64,000 nucleotides of DNA from JAXLVB01 sp044228045 (GTDB lineage: Bacteria; Bacteroidota; Bacteroidia; Cytophagales; Spirosomataceae), in contig JBGAVQ010000002.1 in the NCBI GenBank assembly GCA_044228045.1, forward strand, positions 1 to 64,000, in the 5' to 3' direction. Within the stretch, counting starts at the first letter, position 1; every line of letters starts with the position of its first letter. The position numbers and the translations under genes were made by a program. A model generated the notes under the pieces. It was not told where the DNA came from. It searched no databases and saw nothing but the letters and a program-made list of their open reading frames with translations. Of the stretch, positions 1 to 7,547 are shown in pieces.

Positions 1-96
1 GCCCTAATTGACCTTTCTGTTAAATTGAATGGCGGAAAGCCATTAAAAGAACCGCAAGGCTTGGGACTTGTCATAAAAAAGCCAACCAAACAATGA
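1..96 (+). CDS. C-terminal end of an unknown protein
   Basis: An open frame enters from the left edge and ends at the TGA at 94-96, giving 31 residues that finish with ..LVIKKPTKQ. I do not recognise the family. Its stop overlaps by four bases (ATGA) the ATG of a sufE-like start at 93, so the two were probably translationally coupled. This suggests a small gene in the sufE operon. The reading frame is supported only by continuity and by this overlap. Confidence 0.4.
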   Translation, partial: ALIDLSVKLNGGKPLKEPQGLGLVIKKPTKQ

Positions 97-152
97 GCAT
101 CAACGAAATACAAGACGAAATCATTGAAGAATTTGAGTTAATTGCTGTGTAG
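93..152 (+). pseudogene. sufE: sufE 5' fragment (first ~16 codons only)
   Basis: From the ATG at 93 the frame reads MSINEIQDEIIEEFEL, which matches the usual amino end of Bacteroidota SufE, the sulfur acceptor that stimulates the SufS cysteine desulfurase. The match stops near position 140, and a TAG closes the frame at 150-152 after 19 residues. A complete SufE is about 140 residues. The lost part coincides with the truncated 3' end of sufS, which comes from the opposite strand, so this is a rearrangement or assembly junction and not a real short gene. Assignment to SufE is from memory of the family's N-terminus. Confidence 0.55.
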
Positions 153-1107
153 CGTAGTCAAGTAAATGATTCTCGTAAGCGGCAATGTTGTGTTTTCCGA
201 GCCGAGCTATGTACTCTAATGCAGTTTTGAGAGCGACCACATCGGCGATATTGGGCGTGCCAGCCTCAAACTTGTAGGGCAGGTCGTTGTAAGTAGTTTT
301 ATCAAAGGTTACTTCTTTAATCATCTCACCTCCACCCATGTAAGGAGGCATGGCATTGAGGAGGTCTTTCTTGCCATAAAGTACACCAATGCCAGTAGGC
401 CCGTAGAGTTTATGTGCCGAAAACGTATAGAAATCAGCATCCAAATCCTGTACATCAATTGTTAAGTGTGAGCTGGCCTGTGCGCCATCAATCAACACTT
501 TTGCCCCAACTTGGTGTGCTAATTCGATGATTATTTTAACAGGGTTGATAGTGCCGAGCGAATTAGAAACGTGATTGACAGACACGAATTTAGTTTTCTC
601 AGAAAGTAGCTTTGTGTAAGCCTCTATGTCTAAATCGCCTTCGTCAGTTACAGGAATTACTTTCAAGATAATGCCTTTCTCTGCACAAAGCATTTGCCAC
701 GGCACTATGTTAGAATGGTGTTCAAGTCCTGAAATGATGATTTCGTCACCTGCCCTTATAAAGGTACGCCCATAGGTTTGTGCCACAAGGTTTATACCCA
801 TGGTAGTGCCACTGGTGAAGATGATTTCTTCGGTAGAAGCCGCATTCAAAAACAATTGGATGGCTTTGCGGCTGGCTTCAAAGTCGGCAGTGGCTTTTTC
901 GGCAAGGGTGTGTATGCCTCGGTGAATATTGGCGTTGTAGCCTCGGTAATATTGAATAATAGCATCAATCACTGGCACTGGTTTTTGGGTAGTGGCAGCA
1001 TTGTCAAAATACACGAGTGTGCGTCCGTTGATTTCTTGATCTAAAATCGGAAAATCAGCCCGAATGCGCTCTACATCGAAAGGTATAGAAAATGTTGGTG
1101 TTGTCAT
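121..1107 (-). CDS. sufS: Cysteine desulfurase SufS, truncated at the C-terminus
   Basis: PLP-dependent group II cysteine desulfurase that takes sulfur from cysteine for Fe-S cluster assembly. The N-terminal part is typical: FPILDQEINGRTLVYFDNAA near residues 20-38, the TSGTT loop, and the PLP lysine in SAHKLYGPTG. The protein ends after 328 residues at ..YATQQLTQILQ, whereas family members have about 400-410. The missing segment carries the catalytic cysteine loop, so this product could not act as a desulfurase. The break lies at about 124-140, where sequence of the sufE start (opposite strand) takes over. It follows sufD on the same strand after about 150 bases, with a period-8 repeat directly before its start codon. 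Confidence 0.85.
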   Translation of the reverse strand: MTTPTFSIPFDVERIRADFPILDQEINGRTLVYFDNAATTQKPVPVIDAIIQYYRGYNANIHRGIHTLAEKATADFEASRKAIQLFLNAASTEEIIFTSGTTMGINLVAQTYGRTFIRAGDEIIISGLEHHSNIVPWQMLCAEKGIILKVIPVTDEGDLDIEAYTKLLSEKTKFVSVNHVSNSLGTINPVKIIIELAHQVGAKVLIDGAQASSHLTIDVQDLDADFYTFSAHKLYGPTGIGVLYGKKDLLNAMPPYMGGGEMIKEVTFDKTTYNDLPYKFEAGTPNIADVVALKTALEYIARLGKHNIAAYENHLLDYATQQLTQILQ

Positions 1108-1114
1108 GCTAAGT

Positions 1115-1151
1115 ACAATGACAGAATGATGGAATGAGAAAATGTATGAAT
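1115..1151 (-). repeat. Period-8 TCATT array in the sufS leader
   Basis: Read on the minus strand, the bases just before the sufS ATG contain four TCATT-like units (plus-strand AATGA/AATGT starting at 1117, 1125, 1133 and 1141), spaced exactly eight bases apart. The nearest unit begins 14 bases upstream of the ATG. The same arrangement precedes rfbA and tex. Confidence 0.7.
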
Positions 1152-1256
1152 ATTGCTGATAATCAATAGATTATACTGAATGAGGTCGCCCGGTTTTATA
1201 GTCCAAAAGAGTGATTTTTATAGAAGAACCGACTAATCGGTAGCAGAAACCCCAAC

Positions 1257-2585
1257 TCAATACAATTTGGCAATTTTTTCTTCAATTAACCCTTCCAAAT
1301 AAAGTTTAATGGCTGGTATCCGCATTTTCTCTACTACATCTTCGGCAAAAGCAAACATCAACAGTGCCATGGCAGCGTCTTTGTGAATGCCCCGAGCCCT
1401 CATGTAAAACAGGGCTTCGTCGTCTAATTTACCAGTAGTTGTGCCATGCGAACACTTCACATCGTCTGCCCAAATTTCTAATTGAGGCTTTGAGTTCATG
1501 GTTGCTTCGTCAGTCAGCACTACATTGCGGCAGGTTTGATAAGCGTTGGTTTTCTGGGCATCTTCACGCACAAATATTTTTCCATTAAATACCCCCGTAG
1601 AGCGGTCTCCTAACACACCTTTGTACAATTCAGTTGAAACTGAATTAGGCTTGGCATGATCTACCACCGTGTGGTTATCAACGTGTTGCCTACCATTAGG
1701 GATATACAAACCATACATGTGAGCATCGCAACGCTCGCCATCTAATTTGATATTGAGGTTGTTACGCACAAAGCCGCCGTTTACCGTTACGGTTATACAG
1801 TAAGTGTGGCTGTTACTTCGCTGAACAATCTGGGTAGTGCCAATGTGATAGGCTTTATCTGACTCGTTCTGAACTTTGTAGTATTCAAAATGAGCTTCTT
1901 CGCCCACAAATACCTCAGTGACAATATTGGTAAATGAAGCATTTTCGCCCATTGAACGGAACGATTCTGCCATTTTTACTTGCGCTTGTTTGCCAACAAT
2001 AACCAAATTTCGAGGTTGTGATGCTACGTTTTCTTGGCGAGTATCAGCTACAAAGCGACAAATGATAGGTTGCTCTACCACAGCCTGATCTGGAACATGA
2101 ATAAACACACCATGATTGGCAAAAGCAGTATTTAGCGCTGTAAAAGCGTTGTCAGAATAGTCAGCGTATTTGGCAAAATGAGCTTCTACTACGGCTGGAA
2201 ACTGTTTGTAGGCTTCCTTAAAATTGAGGATGCTCAGTTGGCTCGGCGGACTAATAATGTTAGAAAGTTCGGGATGAAAAACGCCATTTACAAAGTATAA
2301 GATATTTCCTATGAGGTCTGGAATCTGTAATGCTTCTACTTCGTTGGTAGTTACGTTACCGGGTGATTCGAAGTTAAAAGCCTGATTGACAAGCGTTTTT
2401 GTATTCGAGTATTTCCACTCTTCGTGCTTAATGGTAGGGAAACCCAATTTTTCGAACTGGCCCAGTGCGTCACGTCTGGTTTGGTGTAATAGAGATTTTG
2501 CCTCACCATTCATCCGAATTTCGTTAGACTGAAAATCGGCGATGAGTTGTGTTTTGAGGTCGTTATTTTTTGCTGTGGGGTTCAT
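1257..2585 (-). CDS. sufD: Fe-S cluster assembly protein SufD
   Basis: Component of the SufBCD scaffold on which Fe-S clusters are built. The 442-residue protein has the family's beta-helix core, with the C-terminal block CSHGTTTGKLDDEALFYMRA, a SufB/SufD signature that includes a conserved histidine. I start it at the ATG at 2585, two bases after the stop of the upstream toxin gene. The longer frame to 2606 begins with TTG and would overlap that gene. It is cotranscribed with sufC and the toxin-antitoxin pair upstream and with sufS downstream. sufB is not next to it. Confidence 0.93.
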   Translation of the reverse strand: MNPTAKNNDLKTQLIADFQSNEIRMNGEAKSLLHQTRRDALGQFEKLGFPTIKHEEWKYSNTKTLVNQAFNFESPGNVTTNEVEALQIPDLIGNILYFVNGVFHPELSNIISPPSQLSILNFKEAYKQFPAVVEAHFAKYADYSDNAFTALNTAFANHGVFIHVPDQAVVEQPIICRFVADTRQENVASQPRNLVIVGKQAQVKMAESFRSMGENASFTNIVTEVFVGEEAHFEYYKVQNESDKAYHIGTTQIVQRSNSHTYCITVTVNGGFVRNNLNIKLDGERCDAHMYGLYIPNGRQHVDNHTVVDHAKPNSVSTELYKGVLGDRSTGVFNGKIFVREDAQKTNAYQTCRNVVLTDEATMNSKPQLEIWADDVKCSHGTTTGKLDDEALFYMRARGIHKDAAMALLMFAFAEDVVEKMRIPAIKLYLEGLIEEKIAKLY

Positions 2586-2587
2586 TG

Positions 2588-2845
2588 TTAGTAATGATAT
2601 TTGCAAGCAATGATGTTGAGATGCGAATCGGTTATTTCATAAACCAAACGATGTTCATCGTTGATTTTTTTCGACCAAAAGCCCATATAGTTGTGTTTTA
2701 GAGGTTCTGGTTTTCCAATCCCATCAAATGGATTACGTTGAATTTCATCTATTAATTTGATGATTTTATCTTGGACTTTCTTATCCACATTTCGCCATTC
2801 ATTGAATTGTTCAAATGCTTCATTTGTAAAAGTGATAAGTCTCAT
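2588..2845 (-). CDS. Txe/YoeB-family mRNA interferase toxin
   Basis: An 85-residue protein of the Txe/YoeB family, ribosome-dependent endoribonucleases that cut mRNA in the A site. The residues matching the YoeB active site are present: Glu47, Arg66 in INDEHRLVY, and the C-terminal His84-Tyr85. The length equals the family norm. Its ATG overlaps the stop of the antitoxin gene (ATGA), and it ends two bases before sufD. The pair therefore sits inside the suf operon and should be transcribed with it. Activity is inferred from the conserved residues. Confidence 0.88.
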   Translation of the reverse strand: MRLITFTNEAFEQFNEWRNVDKKVQDKIIKLIDEIQRNPFDGIGKPEPLKHNYMGFWSKKINDEHRLVYEITDSHLNIIACKYHY

Positions 2846-3066
2846 TTTAAATCCTTGATTGAGACATTTACCACGTTACCTTGCCGCAATTGAGCAATAG
2901 ATTTTTCCAGCATCAAGCGATTGGCTTCGCTTTTGTTGAGATAATCGGTCTCGTCGCTGGTGGCATCAACGGTTAATCGAATCTTCTGGCCTTTGAACAT
3001 TGACTTAAGGCTCTTAAATAGCCTGTAATTCAGTTCGTTAGCTTCAATATCAATAGTAGTTGTCAT
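2842..3066 (-). CDS. Antitoxin partner of the YoeB-like toxin
   Basis: A 74-residue protein directly upstream of, and overlapping by four bases with, the YoeB-like toxin. I use the ATG at 3066; a TTG at 3078 would add four residues. An N-terminal MTTTIDIEANELN leads into a helix (YRLFKSLKSMFKG) and a C-terminal tail (LEKSIAQLRQGNVV) of the kind that wraps toxins. It has no clear Phd/YefM signature, so it is named an antitoxin mainly from position and size. It should bind DNA and the toxin, and might autoregulate within the suf transcript. Confidence 0.7.
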   Translation of the reverse strand: MTTTIDIEANELNYRLFKSLKSMFKGQKIRLTVDATSDETDYLNKSEANRLMLEKSIAQLRQGNVVNVSIKDLK

Positions 3067-3079
3067 CGTAATACTCAAT

Positions 3080-3853
3080 TTATACCAATTCTCCTACTTG
3101 TTCAGTATCCACAGTAGCTTTTATCCAATCATAACCTTTTTCTTCGAGCTCGAGGGCGAGGTCCTTAGTGCCAGATTTCACGATACGTCCTTTGTAAAGT
3201 ACATGCACGTAATCAGGTACAATATAGTCTAAAAGGCGTTGATAGTGCGTAATAACTATAAAAGAACGATTTTCGTTGCGGAGTTGATTCACGCCTTCTG
3301 CTACAATCCGGAGGGCATCAATGTCAAGTCCAGAGTCTGTTTCATCCAGTACACATAACTTGGGTTCTAACATTGCCATCTGAAAGACTTCGTTGCGCTT
3401 TTTCTCTCCCCCTGAAAAACCCTCATTTAACGAACGATTCAAGAGCGATTGGTCAATATTTACCAATTTCATTTTCTCCTTCATCATTTTTAAAAACTTC
3501 ACTGCATCGAGCGATTCTTCGCCTTTATACTTACGAATCTCGTTAACAGCAGTTTTTAGAAAGTTAGTAGTGCTTACACCCGGAATCTCAACAGGGTACT
3601 GAAACGCCAAAAAAATGCCTTCACCAGCACGCTCTTCGGGGGCAAGATCAAGCAAATCTTTTCCCATAAAATCTACTGTGCCGCCTTCTATTTCGTAATC
3701 TTCTCGTCCAGCCAATACAGAAGCAAGGGTACTTTTGCCTGAGCCGTTAGGTCCCATAATGGCGTGAACTTCGCCAGGTTTTATGCTGAGATTGATTCCG
3801 TTCAATATTTGTTTTCCTTCAACTGATGCTCGTAAGTCGTTAATTGTTAACAT
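3080..3853 (-). CDS. sufC: Fe-S assembly ATPase SufC
   Basis: ABC-type ATPase of the SufBCD complex, 257 residues. Walker A is GPNGSGKST (about residues 34-42), the Q-loop region is FLAFQYPVEIPG, the signature is GFSGGEKKRNE, and Walker B is CVLDETDSGLD. All are typical of SufC, including the SGLD ending. It is the first gene of the minus-strand suf cluster here. Upstream is a 274-base gap to a divergent oxidoreductase, so sufB, often adjacent in other genomes, must lie elsewhere. The stop is 13 bases before the antitoxin ATG. Confidence 0.95.
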   Translation of the reverse strand: MLTINDLRASVEGKQILNGINLSIKPGEVHAIMGPNGSGKSTLASVLAGREDYEIEGGTVDFMGKDLLDLAPEERAGEGIFLAFQYPVEIPGVSTTNFLKTAVNEIRKYKGEESLDAVKFLKMMKEKMKLVNIDQSLLNRSLNEGFSGGEKKRNEVFQMAMLEPKLCVLDETDSGLDIDALRIVAEGVNQLRNENRSFIVITHYQRLLDYIVPDYVHVLYKGRIVKSGTKDLALELEEKGYDWIKATVDTEQVGELV

Positions 3854-3965
3854 GTTCAGATTTCTATTGTTGCTGGTTATGGTAGTAGAGAAGGTTGATT
3901 TTTGCTCTAAATGACAGAAAAAGAAGAGCGATTAACCGTCAGAACCAACCTTGATAAATAATTGG

Positions 3966-3973
3966 CAAAGTTA
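3966..3973 (-). promoter_or_regulatory. Possible -7 box upstream of sufC
   Basis: The minus strand reads TAACTTTG, an exact match to the Bacteroidota -7 consensus TAnnTTTG, about 113 bases upstream of the sufC start. No TTTG is found at the expected -33 distance, so support is partial. The rest of the 3854-4127 gap shows no other feature. Confidence 0.35.
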
Positions 3974-4127
3974 CAAAACAATCGTGGGATTGTGTGTTTC
4001 TCATTTAGATTAACTCTAATTAAGAGCGAATTGTTCCGACTTTTGTCAATTTGATGCAATCGCTTGGTAGATATTAGAATCTTAGGTACTTTGCAACATA
4101 ACTACATGATTTCTAAACCACAAAACG

Positions 4128-5411
4128 ATGCAATCCTTCATCAATCGTCGAGAATTTATTCGTAAAAGTGGGCTATCAGCCCTTGGATTAGCCGCATTCC
4201 CTTCTTTTTTACGAAAAGTAGCCCCCAGTGACCGCCTACGCATTGCTCACATTGGCTTAGGAGGAATGGGCAACAACCACCTCAAATGGTTTGCTGACCT
4301 GCCCGAAGTGGAGATTGTGGCCCTGTGCGATGTGGACGAAGACCACCTAAATGCTTCTTTAAAAACACTTCAGACTAAACAGCCGAATACCCAAGCAAAA
4401 GGCTACACAGATTTTCGTTATCTGCTTGATAGAAAGGACATTGACGCTATTACTTGTGCTACCCCAGACCATTGGCACGCCCAAATAGCAATTATGGCAT
4501 TTGAGGCTGGTAAAGATGTATATGGCGAAAAACCGCTGTCGTACAACGTGCGAGAAGGGCAAAAGATGCTCAAAGCCATGAAAAAACATGACCGTGTGTT
4601 TCAGTTGGGTACACAGATTCATGCTGGCGACAATTACCATCGAGTAGCCGAGCTTATTAAGGCAGGTGTCATAGGAAAAGTGCATACCGTGCGGTTGTGG
4701 AAAACGGGTTTTCCGCCGGTATTAGGCCCGTCTAATTTTCAGAGCCCACCCGCTACCCTCAATTGGGATATGTGGCTGGGGCCTGCGCCCTACTCAAATT
4801 ATACGCCTGAGCGTTGTCATTTCACGTATCGGTATTTTCTGGATTATTCGGGTGGCGTGTTTCAAGATTTTTGGTGCCATATTGCCGATATTGTGTGGTG
4901 GGCCGTTGAACCCAAAAACCTCAAAACCATAAAGGCCAAAGGTGAAGCTCCCGAAGGCACGGGCGATGCCCCCAAGTGGATTGATATTGACTATGAATTT
5001 GAAGACCTGAAACTCTACTGGACATCGCAAGCACCCAATGTGCCAGGAGCAGCCAAGCGCTCAATTGGAGCTTATTTTGAGGGAGAAAAAGGCACTTTGC
5101 TTTGTGATTATAGTAGCCGAGAAATCACCATAAACGGTATAGTAATGAACGACCTACCCGACGTGCCCATCACTATCCAACGCTCGCCAGGCCATCAACA
5201 AGACTTTGTAAATGCAGTGAAAAATCGTACACAACCCGAATCAAACTTGGCGTATGTGCGTGAAATGACGCTACCCATGCACTTGGGACTGATTTCGTAC
5301 CGATTGGGTAGAGAATTGCACTGGAATGCACGCAAAGAGAAGTTTCGTCATGACTCCGAAGCCAATTCCTATTTGTGGCGTGAATACCGAAAAGGCTGGG
5401 ATTTGATTTGA
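4128..5411 (+). CDS. Gfo/Idh/MocA-family oxidoreductase with Tat signal
   Basis: A 427-residue NAD(P)-dependent oxidoreductase of the Gfo/Idh/MocA type, which acts on sugars or sugar-like substrates. The N-terminus has a twin-arginine signal (NRREFIRKSG then ALGLAAFPSFL), so the folded protein is probably exported to the periplasm. The Rossmann motif IGLGGMGNNH follows, then ALCDVDEDHL, TPDHWHAQIA and the family EKP motif (YGEKPLSYNV). It stands alone, divergent from sufC. The substrate cannot be told from sequence. Similar Tat-exported members are common in Bacteroidota glycan degraders. Confidence 0.88.
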   Translation: MQSFINRREFIRKSGLSALGLAAFPSFLRKVAPSDRLRIAHIGLGGMGNNHLKWFADLPEVEIVALCDVDEDHLNASLKTLQTKQPNTQAKGYTDFRYLLDRKDIDAITCATPDHWHAQIAIMAFEAGKDVYGEKPLSYNVREGQKMLKAMKKHDRVFQLGTQIHAGDNYHRVAELIKAGVIGKVHTVRLWKTGFPPVLGPSNFQSPPATLNWDMWLGPAPYSNYTPERCHFTYRYFLDYSGGVFQDFWCHIADIVWWAVEPKNLKTIKAKGEAPEGTGDAPKWIDIDYEFEDLKLYWTSQAPNVPGAAKRSIGAYFEGEKGTLLCDYSSREITINGIVMNDLPDVPITIQRSPGHQQDFVNAVKNRTQPESNLAYVREMTLPMHLGLISYRLGRELHWNARKEKFRHDSEANSYLWREYRKGWDLI

Positions 5412-5458
5412 TGAGTATTGAGATAGGAGATTTTTGGACACAAGATATATGTAGATTT

Positions 5459-6187
5459 TTAGTTTTGCTGACGATACTGTGCCTCAAATTGTTCCGAAAA
5501 CTTATTGCCAATGGGGATTTCTTGTTTGCCAATCAGCAATTTAGTTTTTTGAAAAGAAGTGATTTTTTGAAGAGAAACAATGTAAGACAAATGAACTCGA
5601 CAAAACAACTCAGCTGGTAGTTTGTTTTCCATCGCTTTTAGGTTGAGACGAGTTAGTATTGGTCTGTTTTGCTGTGAAGTATAGATTTTTACATAATCTT
5701 TTAGCCCTTCGATGTACAAAATTTCGTCGTAATAAAGTTTGATTTCTTTGTATTCGGAATGAACAAAGCAAAAACCTCTTTCGGTAGTTTGATTAATGGT
5801 AGAGTCTAATTGCTTCAATTGAAATAGCTCATGAGCCTTGTTTGTAGCTCGTAGTAATCGCTCAAACGAAATGGGTTTCATTAAGTAGTCAAGCACGTTA
5901 AGTTCAAATCCTTCGAGTGCATATTGGTCATAAGCTGTTGTAAATATCACCATTGGAGCTTGATGTAGTTTCCTCAAAAACTGTGTTCCAGTTAGTGTGG
6001 GCATCTGAATATCCAAAAATAATAAATCCACTTCGCCATTTTTGATGGATTCCCAAGCATCTAAGGGATTAGCGTAAGTACCAAGCAAGTGTACAAATGG
6101 GATTTTTTGTAGGTCATCGGCAATAATTTCCAACGCAAATGGCTCATCGTCAATGGCTATACATTTGAGCTTTTGGTTTGTTTTCAT
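5459..6187 (-). CDS. LytTR-family response regulator
   Basis: A 242-residue response regulator. The receiver domain spans about residues 7-120, with the acidic pair Asp13-Asp14, the phosphorylation site Asp59 (LFLDIQMP) and Lys in YLMKPI. A LytTR DNA-binding domain occupies about residues 140-240 (..ILYIEGLKDYVKIYTS..). The start overlaps by four bases the end of the upstream histidine kinase gene, so the two form a coupled two-component pair. The target genes are unknown. The neighbouring Gfo/Idh gene is on the other strand and convergent. Confidence 0.93.
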   Translation of the reverse strand: MKTNQKLKCIAIDDEPFALEIIADDLQKIPFVHLLGTYANPLDAWESIKNGEVDLLFLDIQMPTLTGTQFLRKLHQAPMVIFTTAYDQYALEGFELNVLDYLMKPISFERLLRATNKAHELFQLKQLDSTINQTTERGFCFVHSEYKEIKLYYDEILYIEGLKDYVKIYTSQQNRPILTRLNLKAMENKLPAELFCRVHLSYIVSLQKITSFQKTKLLIGKQEIPIGNKFSEQFEAQYRQQN

Positions 6188-7254
6188 GCTAATTCAATCG
6201 TTAAGTCAACCCTAAAAAAATCCTTTTCTTTTGTTACTTTTAAATGATGCTTTGTGGGGTAATGTAGTTCTAATCGCCGCCTAACATTAGGAATTCCAAT
6301 ACCAAAGCTGTCTTTTTCCTCCGAGGCTTGATATGGAAACAATGGGTTACTAACCACAAAAGTAAGCAACTGAGGTTGAACCTTTATCGAAATCGTGATT
6401 TCAGAAGACTGTTGATGGTGAATGCCGTATTTGAAAGCATTTTCAACAAACGGAATAAACAACAATGGCTCAATGAAAATACCCGAAATTTCACCTTCTA
6501 ACATAAAAGTAACTTTATTCTGAGCGGTAAGGCGCATTTTTTGAAGGTCAATGTAGTTTTGTAAATGACTTATTTCGTCGGCTAAGAGTACTTTTTCGGG
6601 TTGAGATTGTCGAAGAATATAACGCAACAACTCCGATAGCTTCAAGATAGCTTCTTCGGTTTGCTCTGAGCGTTTGCGGGCCAACCATCGAATGTTGTTG
6701 AGGGTATTAAACAAAAAATGTGGACTGATTTGGAGTTTGAGCACAGCCAGTTCTGCCGATACTTTTTCGAGAGCTGTTTGTTGTTGTTCTTCTTGGGTGC
6801 GTGTGCGTTCTCTGAGCAAAGCCATTACACTGCTAATGCCCAATACCAATAAAAACGACATGATTTGAGGAATGGGCAGGAGCATTGGCATTGCCCTGGG
6901 AGGTAAGCCCATGCGAGCATCAGGAGGTAGCATTGGCCGAGGCATCAAGGGTCTGAAAAAGAATTTGTGAATCAAAATCATCAAAAGCAGGCTTCCTATG
7001 ATGGCAACTATGAGTGGAATAATACGACGTTGTTTTAGTGCAAGAGGGGTGAGTTTATGAAGATTTAAGTAAAAAAAAGCCACCAGAAAGAAATTAATAA
7101 CAAGTTGCGAAGACAAAAAATCATTAAATGGGGCTTCTAATAATAGTGAAGTAGGAAACGGAGACAAAAGTATAGGCAGACAAAAAAAGCCGATCCATGA
7201 CAACGTATGTAATACAATTGCATATCGGAAACTCCATTGTGCAGAAAGATTCAT
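6184..7254 (-). CDS. LytS/YehU-type sensor histidine kinase
   Basis: A 356-residue membrane kinase partnered with the LytTR regulator that it overlaps. About four hydrophobic segments fill the first 150 residues, with a proline/methionine-rich loop between them (PLMPRPMLPP). Next comes a short coiled coil, the His_kinase domain with the phospho-accepting histidine in ISPHFLFNTLNN, and an ATP-binding domain (FIPFVENAFKYGI; GIGIPNVRRRLE). The ATG at 7254 is chosen over a TTG at 7260. No sensor domain beyond the membrane part is visible, so the signal is unknown. Confidence 0.93.
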   Translation of the reverse strand: MNLSAQWSFRYAIVLHTLSWIGFFCLPILLSPFPTSLLLEAPFNDFLSSQLVINFFLVAFFYLNLHKLTPLALKQRRIIPLIVAIIGSLLLMILIHKFFFRPLMPRPMLPPDARMGLPPRAMPMLLPIPQIMSFLLVLGISSVMALLRERTRTQEEQQQTALEKVSAELAVLKLQISPHFLFNTLNNIRWLARKRSEQTEEAILKLSELLRYILRQSQPEKVLLADEISHLQNYIDLQKMRLTAQNKVTFMLEGEISGIFIEPLLFIPFVENAFKYGIHHQQSSEITISIKVQPQLLTFVVSNPLFPYQASEEKDSFGIGIPNVRRRLELHYPTKHHLKVTKEKDFFRVDLTIELA

Positions 7255-7273
7255 GAACAAAAAATCAAATTTA

Positions 7274-7342
7274 AGTAGCTGTGGATAATTAGATTATACT
7301 ACACCAAATGACCAATTATCTGTTTCTATTGAACAACTTAGT
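7274..7342. repeat. Dispersed repeat, copy 1 (without hairpin)
   Basis: A 69-base segment that recurs, diverged, at 40779-40912. Shared blocks include GTAGCTGYGGATAA, TACTACRCCAAAYGA, CAATTATCTGTT and TCTATTGAACAACTTA. In this copy the last two blocks are joined directly. In the other copy a hairpin of about 65 bases separates them. It lies 20 bases upstream of the histidine kinase start. Confidence 0.7.
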
Positions 7343-7367
7343 CTGTGAAGCTAACGGATAAAAATGG

Positions 7368-7526
7368 TTATTCTTGTAATCTGCCTACTCGTTTGGTATT
7401 TGTGTAGAGCCAGAGGTAGATAACAAACCAATCATCTTCAAAATTACCGCTATTGCCTTGAATTTTAAGACCTTCGGCTCTATTCCATTTGATTTTCGAC
7501 TCACTATCAGTAAATTTGGGTAACAT
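7368..7526 (-). CDS. Possible short ORF or gene remnant antisense to a promoter
   Basis: A 52-codon frame from the ATG at 7526 to the TAA at 7368. The composition looks protein-like (..SKIKWNRAEGLKIQG.., ..DDWFVIYLWLYTNTKR..), but I recognise no family. It overlaps the promoter of the S9 peptidase on the opposite strand, which argues against it being functional. It could be the tail of a decayed gene. Reported at low confidence because it partly fills the 7255-7547 gap. Confidence 0.2.
   Translation of the reverse strand: MLPKFTDSESKIKWNRAEGLKIQGNSGNFEDDWFVIYLWLYTNTKRVGRLQE
7488..7518 (+). promoter_or_regulatory. Bacteroidota-type promoter of the S9 peptidase
   Basis: TTTG at 7488-7491, a 19-base spacer, then TAAATTTG at 7511-7518. 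Both elements and the spacing fit the Bacteroidota vegetative sigma consensus (TTTG at -33, TAnnTTTG at -7). Transcription would start near 7525, giving a leader of about 22 bases before the ATG at 7548. Confidence 0.72.
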
Positions 7527-7547
7527 CCACAAAAACAAGTTTTTTCT

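Noticed and set aside
1228..1241. ACCGACTAATCGGT as a terminator between sufD and sufS
   Set aside because: A five-base stem without a T-run is too weak to call, although its core resembles the palindrome at 61337.
5408..5620. 70-codon plus-strand frame after the Gfo/Idh gene
   Set aside because: Lies antisense to the 3' end of the LytTR regulator and has no recognisable content.
7266..7273. TAAATTTG on the minus strand as the promoter of the histidine kinase
   Set aside because: It would leave a leader of about five bases and has no TTTG at -33.
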